This document shows, one piece after another, positions 55,279 through 64,000 of a stretch of DNA of 64,000 bases. A program made the position numbers and the translations under genes. The notes below the pieces were generated by a model. That model was not told the origin of the DNA, did no database searches, and saw nothing but the letters and a program-made list of their open reading frames with translations. Numbering within the stretch: position 1 is the stretch's first letter; every line of letters starts with the position of its first letter. The DNA comes from Schizochytrium sp. TIO01. Lineage: Eukaryota; Sar; Bigyra; Thraustochytrida; Thraustochytriidae. The stretch covers positions 494,001-558,000 of the forward strand of contig SMSO01000035.1 in NCBI GenBank assembly GCA_004764695.1, read 5' to 3'.

Positions 55279-55697
55279 GGAGGGCGTCTTGGACCTAAAG
55301 AACCACGAGGATATCCAAGCTACTCTGCATCCGAGTCCTAGCGTCGTTGGCGGTGTGTTCTCTGCGTTGATCGCCATGGCCACCGCCGCGAGAGTCAGAA
55401 GCGAGTCGAGTTGGGTCTTGGCAAACGTCGGTCCAGCGACTTGCGTTGTGAACGGAACCCAAGGCAGCTAGCTCATCGAAGCAGCTCAGAGGGCCAAGCT
55501 CGCAATTCTTCGAGCCTGGTTGGAGTCGCGGCTCGCGTGCTTGAGAGAGCCCAGCCTTGCGACGAGACGAGAGAGCCTCGGAGAGAGTCCGTTGGAGCGG
55601 AGTCCACACCAGAGAGAGAGAGAGAGAGAAAGATCAAAGGGTCCAACGAAACAAACCTTCATCGGCGAGCTACGAACGAGCCCAAGCCGAAGGAGGC

Positions 55698-55765
55698 CAA
55701 CAGACAGCAGACAACAGACAACAGACAACAGACAACAGACAACACAGTGCAGTGCAGTGCAGTGC
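55698..55765. repeat. Short tandem repeats ACAGACA-type and GCAGT-type
   Basis: ACAGACA/CAACAGA units in tandem, followed by four CAGTG units. Confidence 0.8.
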
Positions 55766-55945
55766 GACCACAAAACACGCAGGCGTGGTCGGGCTCCAGA
55801 CCAGAAGGAGGTGTCGCTTTGAGGTCGACCGCAAAGCTGCTCCAGAGCCGAGGCTCGGAATGCCCAAAGTCGAACTCTGTCAGATCTTAGACGAAGCGAT
55901 CAGAGTTTCACAAACCGAAAAGATGGATTAGATAGATAGGTCATA

Positions 55946-56012
55946 CATACATTGATAACATACATTGATAACATACATTGATAACATACATTGATAACAT
56001 ACATACATAGAT
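55946..56012. repeat. 13-bp minisatellite (ACATACATTGATA)
   Basis: Four near-perfect copies of ACATACATTGATA, flanked by extra CATA units. Confidence 0.9.
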
Positions 56013-56790
56013 TAGATACAGAGAGAGAGACGAAAGAAGCACTTGAAAGACCACCGAAGGGAGTTTGGAAGGAAAGGGATTTGGAAGGAAGGATGGAAGA
56101 AGGGAACCAATCAATCAATGCATGAGCAGTTCCTATTTCTGCGATCAACTTTCTTCGAGTTCCTTCTTTTCCTTTTCCTTTCCCCCCTCTGAAAAGAGGA
56201 GGGCATTCAAAGTCGTTGCAGCAGCCAGGACGCTGAGGAAACAGCTGTGACGATCCGCGCATCTGCGAGCGTGTAGGGATCCATCCTACTACTCTAGAGA
56301 CACGGCTTGCTAAGAAGACCACGATAACCTCAGTCTTCCATTCAACGAGACAGTTTCTGGTTGAATTTGCATTTGCGTTTGCAGTTCGTTTTGGACAGTA
56401 GCTACGACTGCTTGCTCTCCTCGGCCAAGGTTTTGCCAAAGCACACGATGGCTGCCGTTCTGACGTTCAAGATTGATCGATCAAACGAATTGATTGACCG
56501 TGGTGACCTGAGGACCCCTATATTACGGGACCCCATGTTCCCATCTCAGCCGTTCGAAAACACTTGTTCGCTGATATTGTCCCTTCAATTAGTGATTGAC
56601 GTGTCTGCTTTTTAATAAGCCTCTGTATAAACGCCAATCCGCAGAGCGACGGGACCCCAAGGAATTTCGAGTCAAGTTGTGGAGAAATCGAGCATGTAGC
56701 AACAAACAAACCCAGTTCTCTCCGCTATCCGTGATACATTGCCTGGTCTCCTGAAACTCTGAGCGAGAAGAATTATCGTCGCGCAGTATA

Positions 56791-59700
56791 ATGGGAGTGC
56801 TGCAGCGGCTCTTGTGCAGGCCTGGAAGAGGCTCTTCACAACGAGGTGGTGCCCAGGCCAGTGCAGAACCGGTGCCAGCATCGCCATCCACTTGCTCATG
56901 CAGAAGCTCGCAAACTCTGGTATCAGATTCAAACACAGGGGACGAAGAAAGCCACCTCCATTGCCTTAACCCAGACTTGAGGTCGGCTACAATCGAAAAT
57001 GCACATCGAAATTCAAACTCAGAGCGTCATTCCGCAATCTTCCGTAGAGGAAACGGTAGTGCAATGTCCTCAGGACGCAGAAGTGGAACTCAAAGACAAA
57101 GGGGTGATTCGTGTACTTCTGGTCCTATCATAAATGACGGAGGACACAACCATGGCAGAAATTGTGATACTGAGACTATGAATGGTGGGAATGAGTATGA
57201 ACGTTTCAGTGAAAGAACTGACGAGACAGATCGTCAGCATCCTCCAATTTTTGGACAGATCGTTGAAGAACTAGACCGTAGAAATGGGGATTGTGATCAA
57301 TATAGCAATGACTGTACAAGATATCATAGCGAGGAAGGCGAGGATGGTGAGGATGACGAGGTGGTCAACTCTAGGGCATCATTATCATCTACATGGTCTC
57401 CAAGCCTTGGACCCTTGCGTCGAGACAGTCTTACGGAATTATCTCAAACAAATAGCAGAGGCACCAATAGAGACGCACCCTGTAGAAGTAGGTGGCACGC
57501 TGCAGCCTTGGGTGCATGGAACTCTGAGGAAGCCCCTTGCATGAATGATCAGGCCACCTGGGAGGCTCTCCGACCATGCTTTTTGGTTAAGCTAAGCAAA
57601 GGCAAAGCGCGACTTCAACTTGACTCCAGGATTTGGCAGGATTTCAGCTCTAGTCAAGTGCAATTTTGGCCACTGGTGCAGAGGTCTAAACTTGCGGAGA
57701 TTAATCTAAGTGGTATTCTGCTTAACAACATGGCAGTAGAGATCCTTTCTGACCTTATCACTGATAACTTGCAAAACCTCCGCTCTTGCCAAATCGAAGG
57801 TAGCGAACTCCCTGGTAGAGGTCCAGCGGGTGCACTTGTGGAGGCGCTCGGGTGTCAAACATCAAGAATTGAAGTTTTATCATTAAAGGGAAGCGTTGTA
57901 CAGGAGTGTGGCAATCTAGTTGCCTACAGAGGCTCCATTTCGCATGACAATTTCTCTGGAGCTATTGACTTTGAAACCTGGTCAACAGTCATGCTCAAAC
58001 AAGTCATTCTGGCTGCAGGGTGCTGGTACTACGAGATCAAGTTTGAGCACATTGCAAATGGAGAGTATACGCAAATTGGGTGGGCATCTCAGGAGTTTGA
58101 ATGTCGTAGCTATGTTGATGGGGTGGGGGACGATGAGCATAGCTGGGCATTTGATATAGTACGGCGGTCTATCTGGCATAACGGCGTCGAAACTCCCTGG
58201 GGGGAACGTCTCGATGAGGGGGACACGTTGTGTTGCGTAGCAGATCTGGAAAATAATACTATTTCTTTTGGGTACAATGGATCATTCCTGGCACCCTTTG
58301 GTATTGCCTTTGATATTCCTCAGGGTCTTGTACTTCGACCTGCTATCACTGCTGGAAAAGACATGCGTCTCACGCTTAACACCGGATTTGACAAGATTGA
58401 ATATAGTCCGCCCCATAACGCATTGCCAATTTCCGAGTGGGTCGTTGGTGAACGTAGACTTGGTACACAGTGGCTGGTGGGAAGTCTTTGCCGCCTCGCT
58501 GCGCGACGAACGCTTCGTGTGTTAGACCTATCTAACAATGGATTAGACGCTTCTTCGCTTTCGCGCATTGCCAACGCTGCGCAAGCACTGCCCATCCAAG
58601 AATTATACCTTGCCGGGAATCATGCAACCCGCAAGTCGATTATGGCAATTGCATCCTTACTAGCAGAGACCAATTCTCTTCTGGTGCTGGATCTTTCTCA
58701 GAATTTTATTGGCTTTGATCACCACCCCGATGAGGATGAGCAGAGCAGCTTAGATTCAATGGCTTCTTCGCACGTATTGGACGGACTCCAACGCTACTTC
58801 TGTGGAGCTCTCATTCTTAACAGGACATTGCGCAGCTTGAATTTGGCAGGAAATGGGCTCAGCGAAGACGATACTGAAAATATAGCTCATGCAGTTATTG
58901 AAGGAAATTATCTCCGCACTTTATCCTTCGCAGGCAATCCAGTAAGTCAGCATATCACTCTCAAACTTTTGACTCAGGCAACTTCTTTAAAGGATCTTGA
59001 TCTTAGCCGTGTGGGAATTCTCCAGACCGACGATTCAGTTCGTGGAGAAAATGTAGACGTATATCATGAAGATTCTTTAAAAATATTAAGCCCTAACCTC
59101 AGACGCCTAATCCTACGTGGTAATGGACTCGGAAATCTGATAGATAGTCGCCTAGGCCTATTCCGTACCATCTTAAGTGCTACATCCTTGGAGGATGTGG
59201 ATCTAGGAAAAAACTCCATTGATCATCGGTTCGCAAATGACATTGCAGAGTTTATCATATCCAACCGGCGCCTACGTAACCTGAGACTGGATTCCAATTT
59301 GCTAGAAAGTGATTCCATGAATCAAATTTCTGAAGCACTGACGTCATCGAATCTAAGTGTTCTTGATGTGAGCGAAAACCCGATTGGTGCATCTTCCTGT
59401 GGATATCTGCTAGATTGCGCGAAGAACCTCACAACATTTTCTGCACGAATGTGTGAGATTGGTCTAGAGCCTTATGAAGATCAGTCCAAGGCACTCTCAA
59501 CATTGGCGTCCGCCATTAGCAGACACAGAACACTTCGCGACATTGATCTGAGTCAAAATGCTCTTAGAAATCCTGAAGTGGCAGCGCATGCTCTTGGGCG
59601 TGCTATTCGGGAGTGCCCCTCCTTGAAGAATGCAAAACTCTCTGCTATGGGATATGGTGCTGAAGGTGTACGTGAGCTGGTGTGGGAATTACTTCAAGGA

Positions 59701-61806
59701 CAAAAATTAGATACACTTGATCTTTCAGAAAATGATGCCACGCATAAAGGAATGCTAGACCTCATTAGTTTGGTCATGGACAATGAGCGGGCCTTAAAAT
59801 TATTAAAGCTTGGCGGGAACTCAAATAGCTCAGTTCTTATCACAATCTTAGAAGTCCTTGCTGCAGCACCGTTCTCAATCCGTACAGAGCTGCTTCGAGA
59901 TATTCTTCTAACTAATCCAGATAGGCCACAGGAACGGCTCAGTACTTATATTGCGGAGAATCCATCCCGTAGAGGACTAGTATGGACACGAAGAGGCCGC
60001 GATGTCGCTGAGAAGGAGTTGACTTCGTTGAGAGATTTACTCAAACGAGTGCGCAAAATTGAAGCGAGAGAGTTGTGGACGGTGCAAGGTGGGCTTCACT
60101 TTCATAATGTCGACCAAGATATCGAGCTTGATCCATCTTTTCAAATTTTCGAAGGCGAGCTTTGTTTTGATGACTGCCGAGGTGATATAGTATTGCCCCA
60201 AAACTTGTATATTGATGGGTTTCTGAATTTTATGCGCTGTACTGGGGAGGTAGTCTTAGCTCCGGGTCTTCATATTGCTCAAGATTTCAGTTTAGATGAA
60301 GTACCTCGGCTGACTGAATTGCCTCCAGAAATGTCGCTTGGAGGGGCATTTTTTGCCATAGATTGTGAAGAGCTTGCTGACATACCTGAAGATTTTCAGC
60401 AAGCCCCAGACCAAATCTTCGTTCTTCAACGTTGCCCTAGCATACTTTTTATTCCTGATATCCTTGTATCCTCGCCAGGACGCATTTTTCTTCTTCAAAC
60501 GGGAGTTGATGGTAGCGAAATTGAGCGTTTACAAGATATTGCTCACCCGGGCATGGCTATTCGGAGCACCAATTTTCTTTCTCAGTATTTCTTCCAACCT
60601 CAATTCCCTACTCTACAGTCTGCTGTGAAATTCTGGGCATCTCGAAGCCGGATGCCGGAAGGCCCGGCAGACCGGTTTGCACGAGATGTGGAAAAAGCTG
60701 TGAGTCGTTATTTCCGGGAAAGCGTCACTCAATTTCTGGCAAAGCTACGAATGTCGAAAGAGTTCACAGAGGAGACTATGCGCGAAGGTCTTGCACGTCG
60801 AGTTGTCCAAGTACTACGCTTTATTGTCGAAGATTCAAGTGTTCGGGAAGCTTTGTTAGTTCGAATGAGTGATAGCATTGATGCATGTGGTGATAAGCCA
60901 ATATGGGCGCTCAACCAGATGCATGCAGTCATCGCTACCGCTAGAGCTCGAGGTAATAAAGAAGCCCTTAGACGCTTAGGCTGCGGAATGATGCGCCTCG
61001 GCATTGTACATGAGCATGCTCGTCGAAAAGTATTAGAGCTTCAAAGACAACGGCATGAAGCCTGGGAACGTAGCGGAGAGTCTCGAAGTCACCCAGATAC
61101 GAGTGGGGACGTTGATGAAATATGTGTATATCTCTTTTTTGAAATCGAGCTTCGTGAGAGGTTGGATCTGTCGGTAACAGCAGAACACATGCTTTTCCCC
61201 AACTTTATTCATATATCTGCTGCAGAAATTAACGCAGCTGCAGAAGAGGCTGAAAATATTTCTGAAGAAGACTTCGAAAGGTGGTTAACAACTTGGCCCG
61301 AATGGCAACGCCAAATGAGGTTGGAGTTGGCGCAGTCAATGACATGGGAGTCGTTACCCGCAGCTCGAATACCAAAACGTGTCAGCTTGAGCCAAACAAC
61401 ATTTCTTGGTGATCCAATGACAGAACCTGTACTACTGGGAAAGGCAGGCCCTTGGCAATTCGATGAACTTTTGGACCGCTGGATAGAGACAGGTATGGAT
61501 TTCAACAATGTTACCTGGAGGGTCGATGAGTTTTCAGAAGAGTTAGGCCGCGTTGAACCTGCTTTTCGATCTGCCACACGTTCCTCAATATCGTCGCTAG
61601 ACAGTGATTTTGACCTCGAGGCACGCAATCGTGGACTTTCATATGCTTCCTCTGAGACAAAACATTCATCCTTGGAGAATTCCAAATCTCGCAGATTTTC
61701 TTTGCGAAAATTGGCGCAACGCGCTTCTCTTCCAGTTTCACGTCGAAGCCAAGCGCGGCATGAACAATTTCTTGCAGAAAATACTGAAGACAATGACCTG
61801 ATGTAG
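56791..61806 (+). CDS. LRR-SPRY-LRR protein with C-terminal NEL (IpaH/SspH-type) E3 ubiquitin ligase domain (1671 aa)
   Basis: The order is as follows: a disordered Ser/Arg/Asp-rich N-terminus (1-270), a short LRR-like stretch (300-365), and a SPRY domain (about 370-545: GCWYYEIKFEH, IGWASQEFECR, WAFDIVRRSIWHNGVETPWG, CVADLENNTISFGYNG). About a dozen ribonuclease-inhibitor-type LRRs follow (570-1011; LRVLDLSNNGL, LLVLDLSQNFI), then a second solenoid of LPX character (1098-1243; LTELPPEMSLGG, ELADIPEDFQ). Residues about 1283-1510 match the NEL fold of bacterial effector ligases. The catalytic Cys-x-Asp is C1366-G-D1368 within ACGDKPIWALNQM. Downstream come MMRLGIVHEHARRKV, DEICVYLFFEIELRERLDL and the W-x-x-W helix end (LTTWPEWQRQM). 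NEL ligases form a Cys-ubiquitin thioester and use LRRs to pick substrates; SPRY could add another binding face. The gene is one exon with codon use like its neighbours. The basic Ser-rich tail (1570-1671) is not part of NEL. Confidence 0.85.
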   Translation: MGVLQRLLCRPGRGSSQRGGAQASAEPVPASPSTCSCRSSQTLVSDSNTGDEESHLHCLNPDLRSATIENAHRNSNSERHSAIFRRGNGSAMSSGRRSGTQRQRGDSCTSGPIINDGGHNHGRNCDTETMNGGNEYERFSERTDETDRQHPPIFGQIVEELDRRNGDCDQYSNDCTRYHSEEGEDGEDDEVVNSRASLSSTWSPSLGPLRRDSLTELSQTNSRGTNRDAPCRSRWHAAALGAWNSEEAPCMNDQATWEALRPCFLVKLSKGKARLQLDSRIWQDFSSSQVQFWPLVQRSKLAEINLSGILLNNMAVEILSDLITDNLQNLRSCQIEGSELPGRGPAGALVEALGCQTSRIEVLSLKGSVVQECGNLVAYRGSISHDNFSGAIDFETWSTVMLKQVILAAGCWYYEIKFEHIANGEYTQIGWASQEFECRSYVDGVGDDEHSWAFDIVRRSIWHNGVETPWGERLDEGDTLCCVADLENNTISFGYNGSFLAPFGIAFDIPQGLVLRPAITAGKDMRLTLNTGFDKIEYSPPHNALPISEWVVGERRLGTQWLVGSLCRLAARRTLRVLDLSNNGLDASSLSRIANAAQALPIQELYLAGNHATRKSIMAIASLLAETNSLLVLDLSQNFIGFDHHPDEDEQSSLDSMASSHVLDGLQRYFCGALILNRTLRSLNLAGNGLSEDDTENIAHAVIEGNYLRTLSFAGNPVSQHITLKLLTQATSLKDLDLSRVGILQTDDSVRGENVDVYHEDSLKILSPNLRRLILRGNGLGNLIDSRLGLFRTILSATSLEDVDLGKNSIDHRFANDIAEFIISNRRLRNLRLDSNLLESDSMNQISEALTSSNLSVLDVSENPIGASSCGYLLDCAKNLTTFSARMCEIGLEPYEDQSKALSTLASAISRHRTLRDIDLSQNALRNPEVAAHALGRAIRECPSLKNAKLSAMGYGAEGVRELVWELLQGQKLDTLDLSENDATHKGMLDLISLVMDNERALKLLKLGGNSNSSVLITILEVLAAAPFSIRTELLRDILLTNPDRPQERLSTYIAENPSRRGLVWTRRGRDVAEKELTSLRDLLKRVRKIEARELWTVQGGLHFHNVDQDIELDPSFQIFEGELCFDDCRGDIVLPQNLYIDGFLNFMRCTGEVVLAPGLHIAQDFSLDEVPRLTELPPEMSLGGAFFAIDCEELADIPEDFQQAPDQIFVLQRCPSILFIPDILVSSPGRIFLLQTGVDGSEIERLQDIAHPGMAIRSTNFLSQYFFQPQFPTLQSAVKFWASRSRMPEGPADRFARDVEKAVSRYFRESVTQFLAKLRMSKEFTEETMREGLARRVVQVLRFIVEDSSVREALLVRMSDSIDACGDKPIWALNQMHAVIATARARGNKEALRRLGCGMMRLGIVHEHARRKVLELQRQRHEAWERSGESRSHPDTSGDVDEICVYLFFEIELRERLDLSVTAEHMLFPNFIHISAAEINAAAEEAENISEEDFERWLTTWPEWQRQMRLELAQSMTWESLPAARIPKRVSLSQTTFLGDPMTEPVLLGKAGPWQFDELLDRWIETGMDFNNVTWRVDEFSEELGRVEPAFRSATRSSISSLDSDFDLEARNRGLSYASSETKHSSLENSKSRRFSLRKLAQRASLPVSRRSQARHEQFLAENTEDNDLM

Positions 61807-62281
61807 CCCGGAAAACTTGATCAAACGTGTTTGATACCAGGTTTGTAGCTTTATTCATTATCAACATATCTGTATGCATATATTAAGAGTGGCATTCTAT
61901 ATGATGATCAATTGTCGCCAAGAAGTTCTAAAAGGATCTTGTGATCGTAATACTTGGTTGTCTTGCAATTTTGTATATAGTATATAAGTAATATTCGAAA
62001 TTTCTTTTTTTTGTCAAAACAAATATGTATGTCGAGGAAATGAATGCAAAATCATTTGTCACAATATGACTTGTGTTATGGCTAATATTTTTTCAGTGTA
62101 AGAACGCATGGGTGCGATAGAATACATTGAGTGTAATCCCACGACAAATATGGAAACGTGCGCTACCCATTGTAAACAAATATATGATATGTTATTTATC
62201 CTTCATGATTAGAACGATAAAATCTCTCTTTGTGTGAATGTATTGAAATTATACCTTTGTCTGCACGTTTAGTTCGTGTAC
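61807..62281. other. Convergent spacer between the NEL-type gene and B9D1
   Basis: AT-rich 3' flanks of two convergent genes. No ORF or repeat of note. Confidence 0.6.
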
Positions 62282-63052
62282 TCAAATTTGCATCTGAGGA
62301 CGTCTTCCAAGGCCATTTGTTGGAGCAGAGGATGCGAGTAATCCTGCTTGTTCCGCACTATGGGAGTTATTTTCATTGCCAGAGATGTTTGTTTTACCAG
62401 ATGTTGCAGAAGATGAGGTTGTATAGAAAGAAGTTACCTTAGAGCCATCTTCGTAGCCCTGTGATTGCATGCCACGCGTAATTACATTCAACCTAATTGT
62501 CACCTCACCGACTGATTCAACTCGTGTTGCTTCACGGCCTTCTGATTTGGATACAAATCTAGAATCGTAAAACTCAGGTTGTAGACCTCTGACCCAGGCA
62601 AGAAACTGTTGCAAGTACGATTTGCAGACAGGTCTGAAAAGTCTCACTTTGCGAGTATAGGTGCCAGGTCGAGTAGGGATATGAACAGATCCATATCCTC
62701 GAGCAATATCACGACCCAAGCCATCTATTTTAAAAACACTGACCACTAGACGCGGCCAACCGTGTGCATTAAGACTTTTGAAAAGAATCTCGATCGGAAA
62801 ATTCCACACAACAGCTGTATCTGGTCCTTCTACCTTGTTTGCAATCTGTGAAATTCCTTTGTCAACGCCTTGAATGATCTCCCAATGCTTTCCATATGTA
62901 AAATCGTACTTCACATAAAGTCGATCCTCGCCTCGCAAGTTTCCTGACTCTACCTGACCTGTAGCGCTAACTAAGAACCCGATGCTACTGTTTTCATTTT
63001 TGTCTATCGCTGCTTGGGTTTTTAGTGACTTGGTGAGGGATAGCAGATCCAT
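62282..63052 (-). CDS. B9D1: B9 domain-containing protein 1 (ciliary transition zone, 256 aa)
   Basis: The first ATG is at 63052 (MDLLSLTKSLKTQ); the frame continues upstream without another ATG. The B9 (C2-like) domain fills residues 25-200: LYVKYDFTYGKHWEIIQG, GISQIANK, VVWNFPIEILFKSLNAHGWPRLVVSVF, GRDIARGYGSVHIPTRPGTY, PEFYDSRFVSKSEGREATRVESVG. These are the diagnostic blocks of B9D1, which with B9D2 and MKS1 forms part of the MKS module gating protein entry into cilia. The C-terminal 50 residues are Ser/Asn-rich and variable. Its presence means the organism builds cilia or flagella. Intronless and about 50 residues longer than the animal protein. Confidence 0.92.
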   Translation of the reverse strand: MDLLSLTKSLKTQAAIDKNENSSIGFLVSATGQVESGNLRGEDRLYVKYDFTYGKHWEIIQGVDKGISQIANKVEGPDTAVVWNFPIEILFKSLNAHGWPRLVVSVFKIDGLGRDIARGYGSVHIPTRPGTYTRKVRLFRPVCKSYLQQFLAWVRGLQPEFYDSRFVSKSEGREATRVESVGEVTIRLNVITRGMQSQGYEDGSKVTSFYTTSSSATSGKTNISGNENNSHSAEQAGLLASSAPTNGLGRRPQMQI

Positions 63053-63163
63053 CTGGGATAACTGCCTTATAAGTCTATACAATTGTGACTTAGCCGCGCC
63101 GTCCTACCGCCAGACGTTTTATCGTAGCTTGCAATTCCACGCCTCGTTGCGTAGCTTACTCAA

Positions 63164-63385
63164 ATGCTTGAAGCGAAGGCTTACTTTCCAACCCTTCCTT
63201 TGTTCCCTCGGGCTGTTAACGTTTGTCAACCATACACCAACGAAGAAATTAGGTTTCTGCAATACAACTTTCGATTGCTGGCCCAGGAGGCCTCGTTCGG
63301 GCCCTTTATTAACGAGATCTACTATTTACTCTATGCTGGTCACCCTGGTTCTTTGTCTGACTCAACGGTTCTTGTTAATCCATGA
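63164..63385 (+). CDS. Possible small protein (73 aa) divergent from B9D1
   Basis: An ATG 111 bp from the B9D1 start, on the opposite strand, opens 73 codons (MLEAKAYFPTLPLFPRAVN). Composition is ordinary and no domain is recognised. An overlapping longer frame exists in another register, so chance is likely enough. It may instead be part of the B9D1 promoter. Confidence 0.2.
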   Translation: MLEAKAYFPTLPLFPRAVNVCQPYTNEEIRFLQYNFRLLAQEASFGPFINEIYYLLYAGHPGSLSDSTVLVNP

Positions 63386-64000
63386 TATTCTAGGTTTAAG
63401 TTTTTGTGCGTTCAACGGATCTGCGATGTTCTCTTTTTGTGCTTTTCCCGAACTGTTGCACACCATAGCTCGCCTTTTAACTTGATTACCTATATTTGTA
63501 TAATAAATTAGTGATGTGAAAACACTCAATCTGTGAAAGTATTATATCAATTTGACTCACATGATCAACCTGTTAAGGAACATTAAAGAGTTAGAGGAGC
63601 TTATAGTTTGATTGGCGAAGTTTGTCTTATTTTCTCTTAACAAAGATTTTTCAAACCCTTTTTTTTTATTTGGTGTATTTCAAGGTTTTTCATTCTAATG
63701 GAGAAGGGGAAAATGGGAATACACAAAGCGCTCATCAAAACTAAATTATGTTGTGACATATTTTTCCTTTAACAGATAATTAATGAATAGTTTGTACTTA
63801 TGTTCCCAGAATGAAATGGAGGCCGCCAACTACCGCAAAAGGGCAAGTGTAGCCTGATAGAAACAAGGTGAAGTTGAAGTATCGCAATTGTGATCAATCA
63901 GCAGTAGCTGCATGCGAGTTCGCCTTTTGACGATTGCTGGATGGTTGTGACCCAATAAAGAGAGAGCCAGAGGACGTGCAAAATTTCTTACCAGGATCTG
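63386..64000. other. AT-rich right end, no gene seen
   Basis: No ORF with protein-like composition reaches the window edge, and no RNA gene is recognised. Confidence 0.5.

Larger units (their letters stand above)
51911..56790. other. 4.9-kb gene-poor, repeat-rich region
   Basis: It holds the CLASP 5' region, then AT-rich sequence (52470-53030) and nothing gene-like to 54500. Repeats at 54528-54573, 55213-55278, 55698-55742 and 55946-56000 are listed separately. Small frames such as the ATG at 56448 (MAAVLTFKIDRSNELIDRG) have decent start context but no recognisable product. The stretch 56390-56790 is probably the promoter and 5' UTR of the NEL-type gene. Confidence 0.5.

Overview
This window is nuclear DNA from a eukaryote with compact, mostly intronless genes. 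The gene set (Sen1-type helicase, TMEM65, SVOP-like MFS carrier, sterol glucosyltransferase, EDR2-type PH protein, epsin, alpha-COP, CLASP, B9D1) suggests a unicellular protist that makes flagellated cells at some stage. B9D1 is a ciliary transition-zone protein. EDR2-like and CR (Crinkler)-type genes are common in stramenopiles and related protists. A labyrinthulomycete/thraustochytrid is my best guess, but it is inference from gene content and not something the bases prove.

Layout. 0-3 kb: 5'-truncated SF1 helicase (+). 3.6-5.2 kb: two-exon TMEM65 gene (-) with an added EF-hand. 7.3-9.0 kb: orphan multi-pass membrane protein (+). 9.4-15.4 kb: gene-poor, with only weak small-gene candidates. 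15.5-21.5 kb: SVOP-like carrier and DEP-C2-sterol glucosyltransferase (both -). 22-32.8 kb: accessory, repeat-rich block. It holds a nuclease-kinase gene of the CR effector type (reading frame broken once) lying between two arrays of the same 20-bp repeat, then decayed-looking ORFs and many micro/minisatellites. 32.9-47.1 kb: four genes on + (PH-TM-EDR2_C protein, a Cys-containing orphan, epsin, COPA). 48.1-51.9 kb: CLASP (-). 52-56.8 kb: gene-poor, repeat-rich. 56.8-61.8 kb: a 1671-residue LRR-SPRY-LRR protein whose C-terminal part matches the NEL E3 ubiquitin ligase domain of bacterial IpaH/SspH-type effectors. 62.3-63.1 kb: B9D1 (-).

The conserved genes are housekeeping functions: RNA processing, mitochondrial ion handling, sterol glycosylation, lipid-binding membrane proteins, endocytosis, COPI traffic, microtubule control and the ciliary gate. 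No operon-like unit is apparent. Epsin and COPA are same-strand neighbours in vesicle traffic, probably by chance.

The most interesting signal is the LRR-SPRY-NEL protein, a bacterial-effector-type ligase module in an apparently native eukaryotic gene. Next are the EF-hand/TMEM65 fusion and the repeat-flanked nuclease-kinase gene. All family assignments were made by eye from sequence motifs, without database searches. Splice sites are by inspection; only the TMEM65 intron is confirmed by arithmetic (joined exons give exactly 415 codons).
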